From: Nocardioides sp. SLBN-35
Lineage (GTDB): Bacteria; Actinomycetota; Actinomycetes; Propionibacteriales; Nocardioidaceae
Direction of reading: 5' to 3'
DNA: 64,000 nucleotides
Assembly: GCF_006715725.1 (NCBI RefSeq)
Contig: NZ_VFNU01000001.1
Span: 2,604,001-2,668,000, forward strand
Shown: positions 17,526-26,518 of the stretch, one piece after another
How the letters are laid out: each line of letters starts with the position of its first letter
Numbering within the stretch: position 1 is the stretch's first letter
Made by a program: the position numbers and the translations under genes
Notes under the pieces: model-generated
What the model was told of the DNA's origin: nothing
The model's database searches: none
What the model saw: only the letters and a program-made list of their open reading frames with translations

Positions 17526-17545
17526 TGCGTGCTCATCGTCCTCCC

Positions 17546-17551
17546 TACGAT
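17546..17551 (+). promoter_or_regulatory. Leaderless -10 hexamer of ferrochelatase
   Basis: TACGAT ends 6 nt before GTG 17558. It lies in the 32-bp gap to the divergent MFS gene and decides the hemH start. Confidence 0.5.
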
Positions 17552-17557
17552 GGGCAC

Positions 17558-18648
17558 GTGCCCAATCAGCAGCAGGTCGCGCCGGACTCCCGACCGACCG
17601 AACGATCGACCGACCCCTACGACGCGCTCCTGCTGCTCTCCTTCGGCGGACCGGAGAGGCCGGAGGACGTCGTACCGTTCCTCGAGAACGTCACCCGCGG
17701 CCGCGGGATCCCACGCGAGCGCCTCGAGGCGGTGGGGGAGCACTACTTCCTCTTCGGTGGCCGCTCGCCGATCAACGACCAGAACCGGGCGCTGATCGCG
17801 GCGATCGAGACGGACCTCGCCGAGCACGGGCTCGACCTGCCTGTCTACTGGGGAAACCGCAACTGGGACCCCTACCTGGCCGACACGGTCGAGCAGATGG
17901 CCCGCGACGGCGTACGACGGGTGCTGTGCCTGGCCACGTCGGCCTACTCCTCCTGGTCGAGCTGTCGCCAGTACCGCGACAACCTGGAGGCGGCGCTCGC
18001 CGCCGTGCCCGAGGGTCTGGTCGCGCCGGAGATCGACAAGGTCGGCGCCTACTTCGACCACCCGGGCTTCGTCACCGCGAACACCGACGGGGTGCTCGCC
18101 GCCCTGGCCGACCTGCCCGACGAGGTCCGCGACGCCGCCCGGCTGGTGTTCGTCACGCACTCGATCCCGATCTCGATGAGCGAGTCCAGCGGTCCTCCCG
18201 CGGACCGACCAGAGGGCGGCGCGTACGTCGCCCAGCACCTCGAGGTCGCCGCCACCGTCGCCGCGCAGGTCGCCGCCGCCACCGGCGTCGAGCGACCCCA
18301 CGAGCTCGTCTACTGCTCGCGCTCCGGCGCACCCCACGTCCCGTGGCTCGAGCCCGACGTCAACGACCGGCTCGAGGAGCTCGCCGGCGAGGGGACCGCG
18401 GCCGTCGTCCTGGTCCCGGTCGGCTTCGTGTCCGACCACATGGAGGTCGTCTACGACCTCGACACCGAGGCGCTGGCGACCGCCGAGCGGCTCGGCCTCC
18501 CGGCCCGCCGGGCAGCCTCCGCGGGCACCCACCCGGCGTTCGTGGCGGCGATCCGCGACCTGCTGCTGGCCCGGGCCTCCCGCGAGCGCACGCTGACGCC
18601 GGTGCCGCGCGACCACTGCCCCCTGGGCTGCTGCACGGCCGGCCGCGG

Positions 18649-18652
<4 letters not shown>
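17558..18652 (+). CDS. hemH: Ferrochelatase (coproporphyrin-type)
   Basis: 364 residues from GTG 17558. The opening [24 protein letters not shown] and the later [42 protein letters not shown] and [20 protein letters not shown] are ferrochelatase signatures. In actinobacteria the enzyme (CpfC) inserts Fe2+ into coproporphyrin III, the penultimate haem step. It shows a cysteine-rich C-terminus (CPLGCC), which recalls the [2Fe-2S] ligands of actinobacterial ferrochelatases. The stop overlaps the ATG of the inositol monophosphatase gene (ATGA). An in-frame earlier start at 17525 was rejected in favour of the one spaced 6 nt from TACGAT. Confidence 0.92.
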
Positions 18653-19452
<800 letters not shown>

Positions 19453-19537
19453 GACCGCCCCGTCCACTGTTCTGGGGACTCGCACCGACCCGGGTGTCGC
19501 GAACCGGCTCCCATGGTGCACAATCTGCCGCGCCCAT

Positions 19538-19556
19538 CCGCACGCTTCCCGTGCGG
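19538..19556 (+). other. Small hairpin in the leader of the DUF4193 gene
   Basis: CCGCACG and CGTGCGG form a 7-bp stem with a 5-nt loop, 33 nt before ATG 19590. It may stabilise the transcript or mark the leader. The 137-bp gap also contains a possible extended -10 (TGCACAAT, near 19517). Confidence 0.35.
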
Positions 19557-19589
19557 GTGGCGGCCACTGAGGGGAGAGAGCAACCGGTC

Positions 19590-19880
19590 ATGGCGACTGA
19601 CTACGACGCACCGCGCAAGAACGAGGACGAGCAGTCCGAGGAGAGCATCGAAGAGCTCAAGGCGCGCCGCCACGACAAGAACTCGGGCAAGGTCGACGAG
19701 GACGAGACCGAGGCAGCAGAGTCGTTCGAGCTGCCCGGCGCCGACCTTTCCCACGAGGAGCTCGCGGTCGAGGTGAAGCCCAAGCAGGATGACGAGTTCA
19801 CCTGCATGAGCTGCTTCCTGGTCCACCACCGCAGCCAGCTCGCAGATCCGAAGAAGATGATCTGCAAGGACTGCGTCTGA
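19590..19880 (+). CDS. DUF4193 domain-containing zinc-ribbon protein
   Basis: 96 residues. The first 60 are strongly charged and probably disordered (SEESIEELKARRHDKN); the end has CMSCFLVHHRSQLADPKKMICKDC, two CxxC knuckles that should bind zinc. The DUF4193 family is actinobacterial and highly conserved (Rv2699c in M. tuberculosis); its role is not settled here. The start is supported by GAGGGGAGAGAG-type sequence upstream of the ATG. A strong hairpin terminator follows. Confidence 0.92.
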   Translation: MATDYDAPRKNEDEQSEESIEELKARRHDKNSGKVDEDETEAAESFELPGADLSHEELAVEVKPKQDDEFTCMSCFLVHHRSQLADPKKMICKDCV

Positions 19881-19888
19881 CAGACGAC

Positions 19889-19923
19889 GAGCGGCCGGGG
19901 CGGTCTGACCGCCACGGCCGCTC
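19889..19923. terminator. Bidirectional terminator after the DUF4193 gene
   Basis: Two 16-nt arms (19889-19904 and 19908-19923) pair at 15 of 16 positions around a 3-nt loop. They lie between the convergent DUF4193 and DUF4235 genes. Confidence 0.8.
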
Positions 19924-19948
19924 TGTCATTTCCTGACCGGTCGGTCCC

Positions 19949-20239
19949 TCAGGCGTCGCCCTTGCGCAGGCCCGGGGGCAGCTGGCCGGTCGACTTCAGG
20001 TAGTAGCCGGCGGCCCGGCGCTGGGCGAGCATCTTGGCGAGCGCGATGAACGTGCCGCTGGCCGCCGCCCACGCGACCGCCTCCCAGACGTCGACATCGG
20101 GGTCGGCCGGGTTGACCGGCGGCTTCTTGCCGGTCGCGGCGCGCCAGCTGGTGTCCAGCCCCTTCTTGGCCACCGACGCGGCGCCGAGCGCAGCGACGAG
20201 GGAGAACGCCGACCAGACCTTGGAGCTGTCCTTTGCCAT
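19949..20239 (-). CDS. DUF4235 domain-containing membrane protein
   Basis: 96 residues. The N-terminus MAKDSSKVWSAFSLVAALGAASVAKKGLDTSWRAATGKKPP has one hydrophobic helix; a second lies at VWEAVAWAAASGTFIALAKMLAQRRA. This is the DUF4235 pattern, a small two-helix actinobacterial membrane protein of unknown function. It ends YYLKSTGQLPPGL. It sits between the DUF4193 terminator and the DUF3093 gene, all within a conserved block. Confidence 0.87.
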   Translation of the reverse strand: MAKDSSKVWSAFSLVAALGAASVAKKGLDTSWRAATGKKPPVNPADPDVDVWEAVAWAAASGTFIALAKMLAQRRAAGYYLKSTGQLPPGLRKGDA

Positions 20240-20259
20240 GCACCCGAGCCTAGTGGGTG

Positions 20260-20724
20260 CTAGTGGTCCCGGGTGTTGAGCGCCGTCGCCAGGGCGCGCG
20301 GGTGGCGGGAGCTGACCAGCCAGTACGGCGCCGGGTCGGCCGGGTCGGTGATCTCCACCTTGACCGATTGACGCAGGTAGGGGCGCAGCAGCAGGTACGC
20401 CCGAGCGTCGGCCTCGGGACCCGACACCCGCCGGGTACGGTCGGCGTCGAGGGCCTCGGCCGCGCCGACGTACGACATCTCGATCCGGGCCCGGCCCGCG
20501 CGGAACCAGCCGTCGGACACGACGATCCGGGCTCCACCGTAGGACCGCAGCCAGGCCGCCATCGCCACCAGGACCAGGCCGGTCACCACCCACGCGAGCC
20601 AGGCGGCGTGGCCGATCAGCGCGACGATCAGGGTCAGCCACAGGGTCGCGACGAGCATCGTGCCCTGGGCCCACCAGCGCAGCGGGACCCGCAGCCGCTC
20701 CTGGTAGCTCGCACTCTCGCTCAC
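20260..20724 (-). CDS. DUF3093 domain-containing membrane protein
   Basis: 154 residues. The opening SYQERLRVPLRWWAQG is followed by two adjacent hydrophobic helices (residues 22-58). A cytoplasmic domain with SDGWFRAGRARIEMSYVGAAEALDA and YLLLRPYLRQSVKVEITDPADPAPYWLVSSRHP then follows. These are the DUF3093 hallmarks. M. tuberculosis Rv2698 stands in the same place, divergent from dut. Function unknown; the domain resembles PH-like membrane proteins. GTG start, 61 bp from the dut start. Confidence 0.9.
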   Translation of the reverse strand: MSESASYQERLRVPLRWWAQGTMLVATLWLTLIVALIGHAAWLAWVVTGLVLVAMAAWLRSYGGARIVVSDGWFRAGRARIEMSYVGAAEALDADRTRRVSGPEADARAYLLLRPYLRQSVKVEITDPADPAPYWLVSSRHPRALATALNTRDH

Positions 20725-20773
20725 GGGGAGGATGATCCCATCCGGCCGGTCGGACCTCGTCGTGAGGGGTCGC

Positions 20774-20779
20774 TAGGGT
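20774..20779 (+). promoter_or_regulatory. Leaderless -10 hexamer of dut
   Basis: TAGGGT ends 6 nt before GTG 20786. Confidence 0.55.
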
Positions 20780-20785
20780 CTCCCC

Positions 20786-21247
20786 GTGCCTGACGACTCC
20801 GCTGATCTGGTGATCGCCGTCCAGCAGCTCGACCCCGCGCTGCCCCTGCCCGCCTACTCCCACCCGGGTGATGCGGGCGCCGACCTGGTCGCCGGTGTCG
20901 ACGTCGACCTGGCCCCCGGTGAGCGGGCGCTGATCCCGACCGGGATCGCGATCGCACTGCCCGAGGGGTACGTCGCGCTCATCCACCCGCGCTCGGGCCT
21001 GGCCGCGAAGCACGGCCTGTCGATCGTGAACACCCCGGGAACCGTGGACGCGGGCTACCGTGGAGAGATCAAGGTGCTGCTGATCAACCACGACCCGGTG
21101 GAGGCGATCACGCTGCGCCGGGGAGACCGCATCGCCCAGCTGGTGGTCCAGCGGGTCGAGCGGGCCCGGTTCGAGGCGGTGAGCGCCCTTCCGGACAGCG
21201 TGCGTGGCAGCGGCGGCTACGGTTCAACCGGAGGATTCCAGTCGTGA
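20786..21247 (+). CDS. dut: dUTP diphosphatase
   Basis: 153 residues, the standard length of the trimeric enzyme. The five motifs are visible: AGADLVAG (1), [11 protein letters not shown] (2), [14 protein letters not shown] (3), [11 protein letters not shown] (4) and the C-terminal [10 protein letters not shown] (5). It hydrolyses dUTP to dUMP and PPi, keeping uracil out of DNA and feeding dTMP synthesis. It stands first in a run dut, DUF3710, OB-fold, DUF3159 with small gaps or overlaps, as in M. tuberculosis (Rv2697c onward). Confidence 0.97.
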   Translation: MPDDSADLVIAVQQLDPALPLPAYSHPGDAGADLVAGVDVDLAPGERALIPTGIAIALPEGYVALIHPRSGLAAKHGLSIVNTPGTVDAGYRGEIKVLLINHDPVEAITLRRGDRIAQLVVQRVERARFEAVSALPDSVRGSGGYGSTGGFQS

Positions 21248-21275
21248 GGGCCGACAGCGGCCCGAGCGGCGTGAC

Positions 21276-21282
21276 GAGGAGG
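21276..21282 (+). promoter_or_regulatory. Ribosome binding site that fixes the DUF3710 gene start
   Basis: GAGGAGG lies 5 nt before GTG 21288. An in-frame ATG further upstream (21204) lies inside dut and has no such site. Confidence 0.75.
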
Positions 21283-21287
21283 ACACA

Positions 21288-21941
21288 GTGAGGCTGCGGC
21301 GCAAGGCTGCCGACCCGTCGGTCGACGACGCGGTGGACGAGACCACCGGTGCCCGCGAGACCGCCGAGGCCGCGGGTGACGCGGCCGCCGGTCCCTATGA
21401 CGCCGACGACCTCCCCGACGACGGCGTGGCCCGGCTGGACCTGGGCTCCCTGCTCGTCGCGCCGACGGAGGACCGTGAGCTGCGGGTGCAGGTCGACGAG
21501 CAGTCCGGTGCGGTCCGTGCCGTGCTCCTCGCCAGCGACGCCGGCGCCCTCGAGCTGCGCGCCTTCGCGGCGCCCCGCAACGGCGACCTGTGGAGCGAGA
21601 TCCGCCCGCAGATCGCCGCCGACGCCGCGCGCCGAGGTGGCACCGCCACCGAGCGCGAGGGCCGGTTCGGCACCGAGCTGGTGTGCGAGGTGCGGATGAC
21701 CCGCCCCGACGGCGCCACCGGCACCCAGACCTCCCGCGTCATCGGGATCAACGGCCCCCGCTGGCTGCTGCGCGCGACGCTGCTCGGCGACCCGGCCCGC
21801 GACCCCGAGACGGCCGACGCCTGGGAGGCCGCGATCGCCCAGGTCGCCGTACGCCGCGGCGCCCACGCCATGCCTGTCGGCGAGCAGCTCCCTCTTTCGC
21901 TGCCTGAGGGCGCCACGCCGCGCGCCGTACCCACCAGCTGA
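21288..21941 (+). CDS. DUF3710 domain-containing protein
   Basis: 217 residues from GTG 21288. After a basic start (RLRRKA) and an acidic linker comes the DUF3710 core: RLDLGSLLVAPTEDRELRVQVDEQSGAVRAVLL, ELRAFAAPRNGDLWSEIRPQI and INGPRWLLRATLLGDPA. The family is conserved in actinobacteria (Rv2696c) with unknown function and no membrane segment. It lies 40 bp after dut and 8 bp before the OB-fold gene, probably in one operon. The conserved coupling to dut hints at nucleic acid or nucleotide metabolism, but that is inference. Confidence 0.88.
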   Translation: MRLRRKAADPSVDDAVDETTGARETAEAAGDAAAGPYDADDLPDDGVARLDLGSLLVAPTEDRELRVQVDEQSGAVRAVLLASDAGALELRAFAAPRNGDLWSEIRPQIAADAARRGGTATEREGRFGTELVCEVRMTRPDGATGTQTSRVIGINGPRWLLRATLLGDPARDPETADAWEAAIAQVAVRRGAHAMPVGEQLPLSLPEGATPRAVPTS

Positions 21942-21949
21942 CCGGTCCC

Positions 21950-22309
21950 ATGCGCACCAAGAGCCGCCTGCGGCGCACGATCAGCAAGTGGGCCAATCCC
22001 GACGAGGCGGAGGCCCGTGACCTCCGTGCCGAGTTCAGCGGCAGCGGAGTCGTCTGCATCGGCGACGCACCCGACCGCGAGCCGGTCCGGCTGCGCGGCA
22101 CGCTGCGCACAGTCACCCTGCGCCCCCGGGGCGGCGTGCCGGCCCTCGAGGCCGAGCTCTACGACGGCACCGGCGTCGTGACCGTCATCTGGCTGGGCCG
22201 CCGGCGCATCGCCGGCATCGATCCGGGCCGCGCGCTCGAGGTGCGGGGCCGGATCGGCACCCAGGACGGCACCCGGATGCTCTACAACCCGCGCTACGAG
22301 CTGCTGTGA
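21950..22309 (+). CDS. OB-fold nucleic acid-binding protein
   Basis: 119 residues. The core VRLRGTLRTVTLRPRGGVPALEAELYDGTGVVTVIWLGRRRIAGIDPGRALEVRGRI in pattern is an OB-fold tRNA/helicase-type module, as in Rv2694c. The small size suggests a single-domain binder of nucleic acid. It lies 8 bp after the DUF3710 gene and overlaps the DUF3159 gene start by 4 bp (GTGA). The operon context with dut is conserved in actinobacteria. Confidence 0.85.
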   Translation: MRTKSRLRRTISKWANPDEAEARDLRAEFSGSGVVCIGDAPDREPVRLRGTLRTVTLRPRGGVPALEAELYDGTGVVTVIWLGRRRIAGIDPGRALEVRGRIGTQDGTRMLYNPRYELL

Positions 22310-23076
22310 GCATGCCGGAGGACGCACCGCAGCGCGCCGTGGAGGACACGGCGAGCTCCCACCCGATCGGCGTCGACACCGTCGAGGCACTCGTGCGCCG
22401 TCAGCTGGCGACGACCCTCGGCGGCCGGCGGGGCGCGATCGAGGCGGCGCTGCCGGGTCTCGTGTTCACCCTGCTCTGGCTGCCGACGAAGCAGATCGAG
22501 CTGGCCCTGGTCGCCGCCGGCATCGTGGCCGCGATCGCCCTGGTCCTGCGGCTGGTGCAGCGCAGCACCACGCAGTACGTCTTCAACGCGATCTTCGGCC
22601 TCGCCATCGGTTGGGTCTTCGTCCGCTGGGCCGCGGGCTCGGGCGGCGACGCCTCGGACCAGGCGCTGGCCTACTTCCTGCCCGGCATCCTCTACAGCGG
22701 GGTCTACTCCATCGTCCTCGCCGCGACCTGCCTGCTGCGCTGGCCGATGCTCGGCTTCATGCTCGGCGTGGGCGCCGAGGACCCGCTCGAGTGGCGCAAG
22801 AACGACCAGGTGGTCCGGCTGTGCAGCCGGCTCACCTGGCTGATGCTGGCGCCCGGCGCCATCGGCGTGCTCCTGCAGGGTCCGGTCTGGTTGCTCGGCC
22901 ACCACGACGTGATCCGCGCCGAGGTGGCGGTCACGATCATCGCGGTGCTGCGGCTCGGGCTCGGCTGGGTGCTGCGGATCGCGGCGTTCTCGCTGATGTT
23001 CTGGCTGCTCGCCCGCAACGCGACGCCGCTGGAGGCGGCCGCGGGTGAGCCCGACGCGGACGCCGAGCCCGCCTGA
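22306..23076 (+). CDS. DUF3159 domain-containing membrane protein
   Basis: 256 residues with about six hydrophobic segments between residues 45 and 245. DUF3159 markers are VEALVRRQLATTLGGRRGAIEAALPGLVFTLLWL in pattern and GFMLGVGAEDPLEWRKNDQVVRLCSRLTW. It matches Rv2693c in position and type. Function unknown; DUF3159 proteins are actinobacterial integral membrane proteins. The start may be GTG 22306 (overlapping the previous stop) or ATG 22312. Its stop is only 1 nt from the stop of the convergent ceoC gene, leaving no room for a terminator. Confidence 0.87.
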   Translation: MSMPEDAPQRAVEDTASSHPIGVDTVEALVRRQLATTLGGRRGAIEAALPGLVFTLLWLPTKQIELALVAAGIVAAIALVLRLVQRSTTQYVFNAIFGLAIGWVFVRWAAGSGGDASDQALAYFLPGILYSGVYSIVLAATCLLRWPMLGFMLGVGAEDPLEWRKNDQVVRLCSRLTWLMLAPGAIGVLLQGPVWLLGHHDVIRAEVAVTIIAVLRLGLGWVLRIAAFSLMFWLLARNATPLEAAAGEPDADAEPA

Positions 23077-23077
23077 C

Positions 23078-23752
23078 CTACTTCTCCGGGTGCGAGCCCG
23101 GCGCCAGCAGCCGCTCCAGCTCGTCCTCGGCCTCGGCCGGGACCACGAACAGCAGCTCGTCGCCGGACTCGACCGGCTGCTCGGGCGTCGGAACGTAGAC
23201 CTGGCCGTCGCGCAGGATCGAAACCAGGGCGCAGTTCTCCGGGAGCGGGATCAGGCCCGAGGCCTTGCCGACGTACGGCGAGTCGGCCGGCAGCACCATC
23301 TCGACCAGGTTGGCGTTGCCCTTGCGGAAGGTGAACAGCCGCACCAGGTCGCCGACGCTGACGGCCTCCTCGACCAACGCCGACATGATCCGCGGCGTGG
23401 AGACGTTGACGTCCACGCCCCAGGCCTCGGTGAACAGCCACTCGTTGTTGGGGTGGTTGACCCGGCCGACGGTGCGGGGGACCCCGAACTCGGTCTTGGC
23501 GAGCAGCGAGGTGACCAGGTTGGCCTTGTCGTCGCCGGTGGCGGCGATGACCACGTCGCACTTGTCGAGGCGGGCCTCCTCGAGCGAGGAGAGCTCGCAG
23601 GAGTCGGCGAGCAGCCACTCGGCGTCGGGGACCCGCTCGGGCCGGATCGAGGCGGGGGACTTGTCGATGAGGAGCACCTCGTGGCCGTTCTCGATCAGCT
23701 CGCGGGCGATCGAGCGACCGACGGCACCTGCTCCGGCGATGGCGACGCGCAT
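23078..23752 (-). CDS. ceoC: TrkA/RCK-type potassium transport regulator (CeoC-like)
   Basis: 224 residues. The N-terminal Rossmann domain begins MRVAIAGAGAVGRSIARELIENGHEVLLIDK (GxGxxG) with VVIAATGDDKANLVTSLLAK; the C-terminal RCK_C domain (about 140-215) has YVGKASGLIPLPENCALVSILRDGQVYVP. RCK proteins sense NAD(H), ATP or c-di-AMP and gate K+ transporters. It lies 13 bp downstream of ceoB in the same direction, as Rv2691-Rv2692 (ceoB-ceoC) in M. tuberculosis, next to the KimA-like permease gene. Confidence 0.92.
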   Translation of the reverse strand: MRVAIAGAGAVGRSIARELIENGHEVLLIDKSPASIRPERVPDAEWLLADSCELSSLEEARLDKCDVVIAATGDDKANLVTSLLAKTEFGVPRTVGRVNHPNNEWLFTEAWGVDVNVSTPRIMSALVEEAVSVGDLVRLFTFRKGNANLVEMVLPADSPYVGKASGLIPLPENCALVSILRDGQVYVPTPEQPVESGDELLFVVPAEAEDELERLLAPGSHPEK

Positions 23753-23765
23753 CTCTGGTTCCCTC

Positions 23766-24431
23766 TCAGCCCTCGTGCTCGGGCCCGCGGGCCAGCACCT
23801 TGTACGCCTGGTCCGCGGACTCCTCGCGGGTGACCAGGTGCAGCATGTCGCCCTCCTGGATCACGCTGTCGCGGTCGGGCAGCAGGCCCTCGCCGAGACG
23901 GTCGATCCACGCGACGCGGCAGCGGGCCTGCTCCTGGAGCTGGCCCACCCGCGCGCCCACCCAGACCTCGGGGGTCGGGATGTGGTCGACGCGGATCGTG
24001 CCCGACGGGTCGCGGAAGTCGGGCTCGGCACCGGCCGGGAGGATCCGGCGCAGCACCTGGTCGGCGGTCCACTTCACGGTGGCCACCGTGGTGATGCCGA
24101 GTCGCTGGTAGACCTCGGCGCGGCCGGGGTCGTAGATCCGGGCGACGACCTGCTGGATCCCGAAGGTCTCCCGGGCGACCCGGGCCGCGATGATGTTGGA
24201 GTTGTCACCGCTGGACACCGCGGCGAACGCGTCGGCGCGCCGGATGCCGGCCTTCTCCAGGACCTCCTGGTCGAAGCCGATCCCCGGGATCTTGTCGCCG
24301 TTGAAGCCCGGGCCGAGCCGCCGGAAGGCGTCCGGCTCGCTGTCGATGATCGACACGGTGTGGTTGCGGTCCTCGAGGCTGCGGGCCAGGGTCGAGCCGA
24401 CTCGTCCGCAGCCCATGATCACGACGTGCAC
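23766..24431 (-). CDS. ceoB: TrkA/RCK-type potassium transport regulator (CeoB-like)
   Basis: 221 residues from GTG 24431. The Rossmann domain begins VIMGCGRVGSTLARSLEDRNHTVSIIDSE and includes AVSSGDNSNIIAARVARETFG. The second half is an RCK_C domain (WVGARVGQLQEQARCRVAWIDRLGEGLLPDRDSVIQEGD). First gene of a two-gene unit with ceoC. The two proteins are separate subunits here, in contrast to the fused double RCK of enterobacterial TrkA. An alternative GTG sits at 24440; 24431 is preferred because TAGCGT lies 7 nt upstream. Confidence 0.92.
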   Translation of the reverse strand: MHVVIMGCGRVGSTLARSLEDRNHTVSIIDSEPDAFRRLGPGFNGDKIPGIGFDQEVLEKAGIRRADAFAAVSSGDNSNIIAARVARETFGIQQVVARIYDPGRAEVYQRLGITTVATVKWTADQVLRRILPAGAEPDFRDPSGTIRVDHIPTPEVWVGARVGQLQEQARCRVAWIDRLGEGLLPDRDSVIQEGDMLHLVTREESADQAYKVLARGPEHEG

Positions 24432-24438
24432 GGTGAGC

Positions 24439-24444
24439 ACGCTA
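24439..24444 (-). promoter_or_regulatory. Leaderless -10 hexamer of ceoB
   Basis: TAGCGT on the minus strand ends 7 nt before GTG 24431. Confidence 0.5.
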
Positions 24445-24461
24445 TCCCACGGGAGATGCCC

Positions 24462-24467
24462 TACCGT
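24462..24467 (+). promoter_or_regulatory. Possible -10 hexamer of the KimA-like permease gene
   Basis: TACCGT ends 8 nt before GTG 24476. Together with the ceoB hexamer it forms a divergent promoter pair only 17 bp apart. Confidence 0.45.
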
Positions 24468-24475
24468 TGTCGCTC

Positions 24476-26518
24476 GTGGGTGTCGGAGACGTATCGAAGC
24501 GCATCCTCCTCGGACGCAAGCTGCGCAGCGCCCAGCTCGGGGAGACACTGCTTCCCAAGCGGATCGCGCTCCCGGTGTTCGCCAGCGACGCCCTGTCGTC
24601 GGTGGCGTACGCGCCCGACGAGGTCTTCATCATGCTCGGGATCGCCGGCGCGAGCGCCTACACCTGGTCGTGGAAGATCGGCCTCGCCGTCGCCCTCGTG
24701 ATGTTCACGGTGGTCGCGTCGTACCGCCAGACCGTGCACGCCTATCCGTCGGGCGGCGGCGACTACGAGGTCGCCACGGTCAACCTCGGCAAGACCGCCG
24801 GCGTGACCGTCGCCAGCGCCCTCCTGGTCGACTACGTGCTCACGGTGGCGGTGTCGATCTCCAACGCGTCCCAGTACGCGGCGAGCGCGATACCCGAGCT
24901 GATCGGCCACGAGGTCATGGTCGCGACGATCGCGGTGGTGCTGCTCACGGCCGTGAACCTGCGGGGTGTGCGCGAGTCGGGCACGTTCTTCGCCATCCCG
25001 ACCTACCTGTTCATGTTCGCCATCCTCGGCATGTGCGCCTACGGGCTGGTCCAGCTGCTGGCCGGCAGCCTGCCCGACGCGGAGAGCGCGGACCTCAAGA
25101 TCGTCCCGGAGGAGGGCTGGGAGGGCCCGCTCAACCAGGTCGCCCTGATCTTCCTGCTCGCTCGTGCCTTCTCGTCCGGCTGTGCGGCGCTGACCGGCGT
25201 CGAGGCGATCTCCAACGGCGTCCCGGCCTTCAAGCGACCCAAGAGCAAGAACGCGGCGACCACGCTGCTGCTCCTCGGCCTGATCGCGGTCAGCATGATG
25301 ATGAGCATCATCGTGCTGGCCAAGCAGATGGCGATCCGGTTCGTCGACCCGCACGCATTGGAGCGACTGCGCACCGCCGGCGGCGACGCCGTGCCGGACG
25401 ACTACCAGCAGCACCCGGTGATCTCGCAGATCGCGAACGGCGTCTTCAGCAACTTCTCGCCGGGCTTCTACTTCGTGGTCACCGTCACCGGCATCATCCT
25501 CGTGCTGGCCGCCAACACCGCCTTCAACGGCTTCCCGGTGCTCGGCTCGATCCTCGCCCGGGACGGCTTCGCCCCCCGTGCGCTCGGCTCGCGGGGAGAC
25601 CGGCTCGCCTACAGCAACGGCATCGTCTTCCTCGCCGTCATGGCGATCGTGCTCATCGTCGTGTTCGAGGCCCAGACCACCAAGCTCATCCAGCTCTACA
25701 TCGTCGGCGTCTTCGTCTCGTTCAACCTCAGCCAGCTCGGCATGATCCGGCACTGGACGCGGCACCTCGCGACGGAGACCGACGCCGGCGAACGACGGCG
25801 GATGCAGCGCGCACGGGCGATCAACACGTTCGGCCTGGGCCTCACCGCGGTCGTCCTGGTCATCGTGCTGATCACCAAGTTCCTGGCCGGCGCCTGGATC
25901 ACCATCCTCGCCATGTGCTTCTTCTTCGCGTTGATGAAGGCCATCAAGAAGCACTACGACAACGTGGCGCGCGAGCTCGCCGCCGACGAGACCGACAAGG
26001 CGCTGCCGACCCGGGTGCACGCCATCGTGCTCGTCTCCAAGCTGCACAAGCCGACCCTGCGGGCGCTGGCCTTCGCGAAGGCGACCCGGCCCAACGCGCT
26101 CGAGGGCGTCTACGTGTCGGTCGACCAGAAGGACACCGCCCGGCTGCTGGAGGAGTGGGACGAGCGCAACACCGGGGTCCCGCTCAAGGTGCTGCACTCG
26201 CCGTACCGCGAGATCATCAAGCCGATCGTGGAGTACGCCTCGGCGATCCGCCGGTCCAACCCGCGCGGCGTGGTGGCCGTCTACATCCCCGAGTACGTCG
26301 TCGGGCGCTGGTGGGAGCAGTTCCTGCACAACCAGACCGCCCTTCGACTCAAGGGCCGGCTGCTGTTCACCCCCGGCGTCATGGTCATCTCGGTGCCCTA
26401 CCAGCTGCGGTCCTCCAAGCTCGCGCTCGAGCGTGAGGAGCGCGAGGAGCACCGCGTGCACGCCGGCGACCTGCGTCGTGGTCGGGTGGTCGGCAACGAC
26501 CGGCAGACCCCGCGGTGA
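24476..26518 (+). CDS. APC-superfamily permease with cytosolic domain, KimA-like potassium importer candidate
   Basis: 680 residues. Residues 20-480 hold about twelve hydrophobic segments with ASDALSSVAYAPDEVF, YPSGGGDYEVATVNLGKTAG and ALTGVEAISNGVPAFKRP, all typical of the KimA/YdaO branch of the APC superfamily. The C-terminal 190 residues form a soluble USP-like domain (HAIVLVSKLHKPTLRALAFAKATRP; VAVYIPEYVVGRWWEQFLHNQ). KimA is a K+/H+ symporter inhibited by c-di-AMP. The divergent ceoB-ceoC genes support a role in K+ uptake, as does the same arrangement in M. tuberculosis (Rv2690c). A TTG start at 24467 is possible; GTG 24476 fits the spacing better. Confidence 0.85.
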   Translation: MGVGDVSKRILLGRKLRSAQLGETLLPKRIALPVFASDALSSVAYAPDEVFIMLGIAGASAYTWSWKIGLAVALVMFTVVASYRQTVHAYPSGGGDYEVATVNLGKTAGVTVASALLVDYVLTVAVSISNASQYAASAIPELIGHEVMVATIAVVLLTAVNLRGVRESGTFFAIPTYLFMFAILGMCAYGLVQLLAGSLPDAESADLKIVPEEGWEGPLNQVALIFLLARAFSSGCAALTGVEAISNGVPAFKRPKSKNAATTLLLLGLIAVSMMMSIIVLAKQMAIRFVDPHALERLRTAGGDAVPDDYQQHPVISQIANGVFSNFSPGFYFVVTVTGIILVLAANTAFNGFPVLGSILARDGFAPRALGSRGDRLAYSNGIVFLAVMAIVLIVVFEAQTTKLIQLYIVGVFVSFNLSQLGMIRHWTRHLATETDAGERRRMQRARAINTFGLGLTAVVLVIVLITKFLAGAWITILAMCFFFALMKAIKKHYDNVARELAADETDKALPTRVHAIVLVSKLHKPTLRALAFAKATRPNALEGVYVSVDQKDTARLLEEWDERNTGVPLKVLHSPYREIIKPIVEYASAIRRSNPRGVVAVYIPEYVVGRWWEQFLHNQTALRLKGRLLFTPGVMVISVPYQLRSSKLALEREEREEHRVHAGDLRRGRVVGNDRQTPR

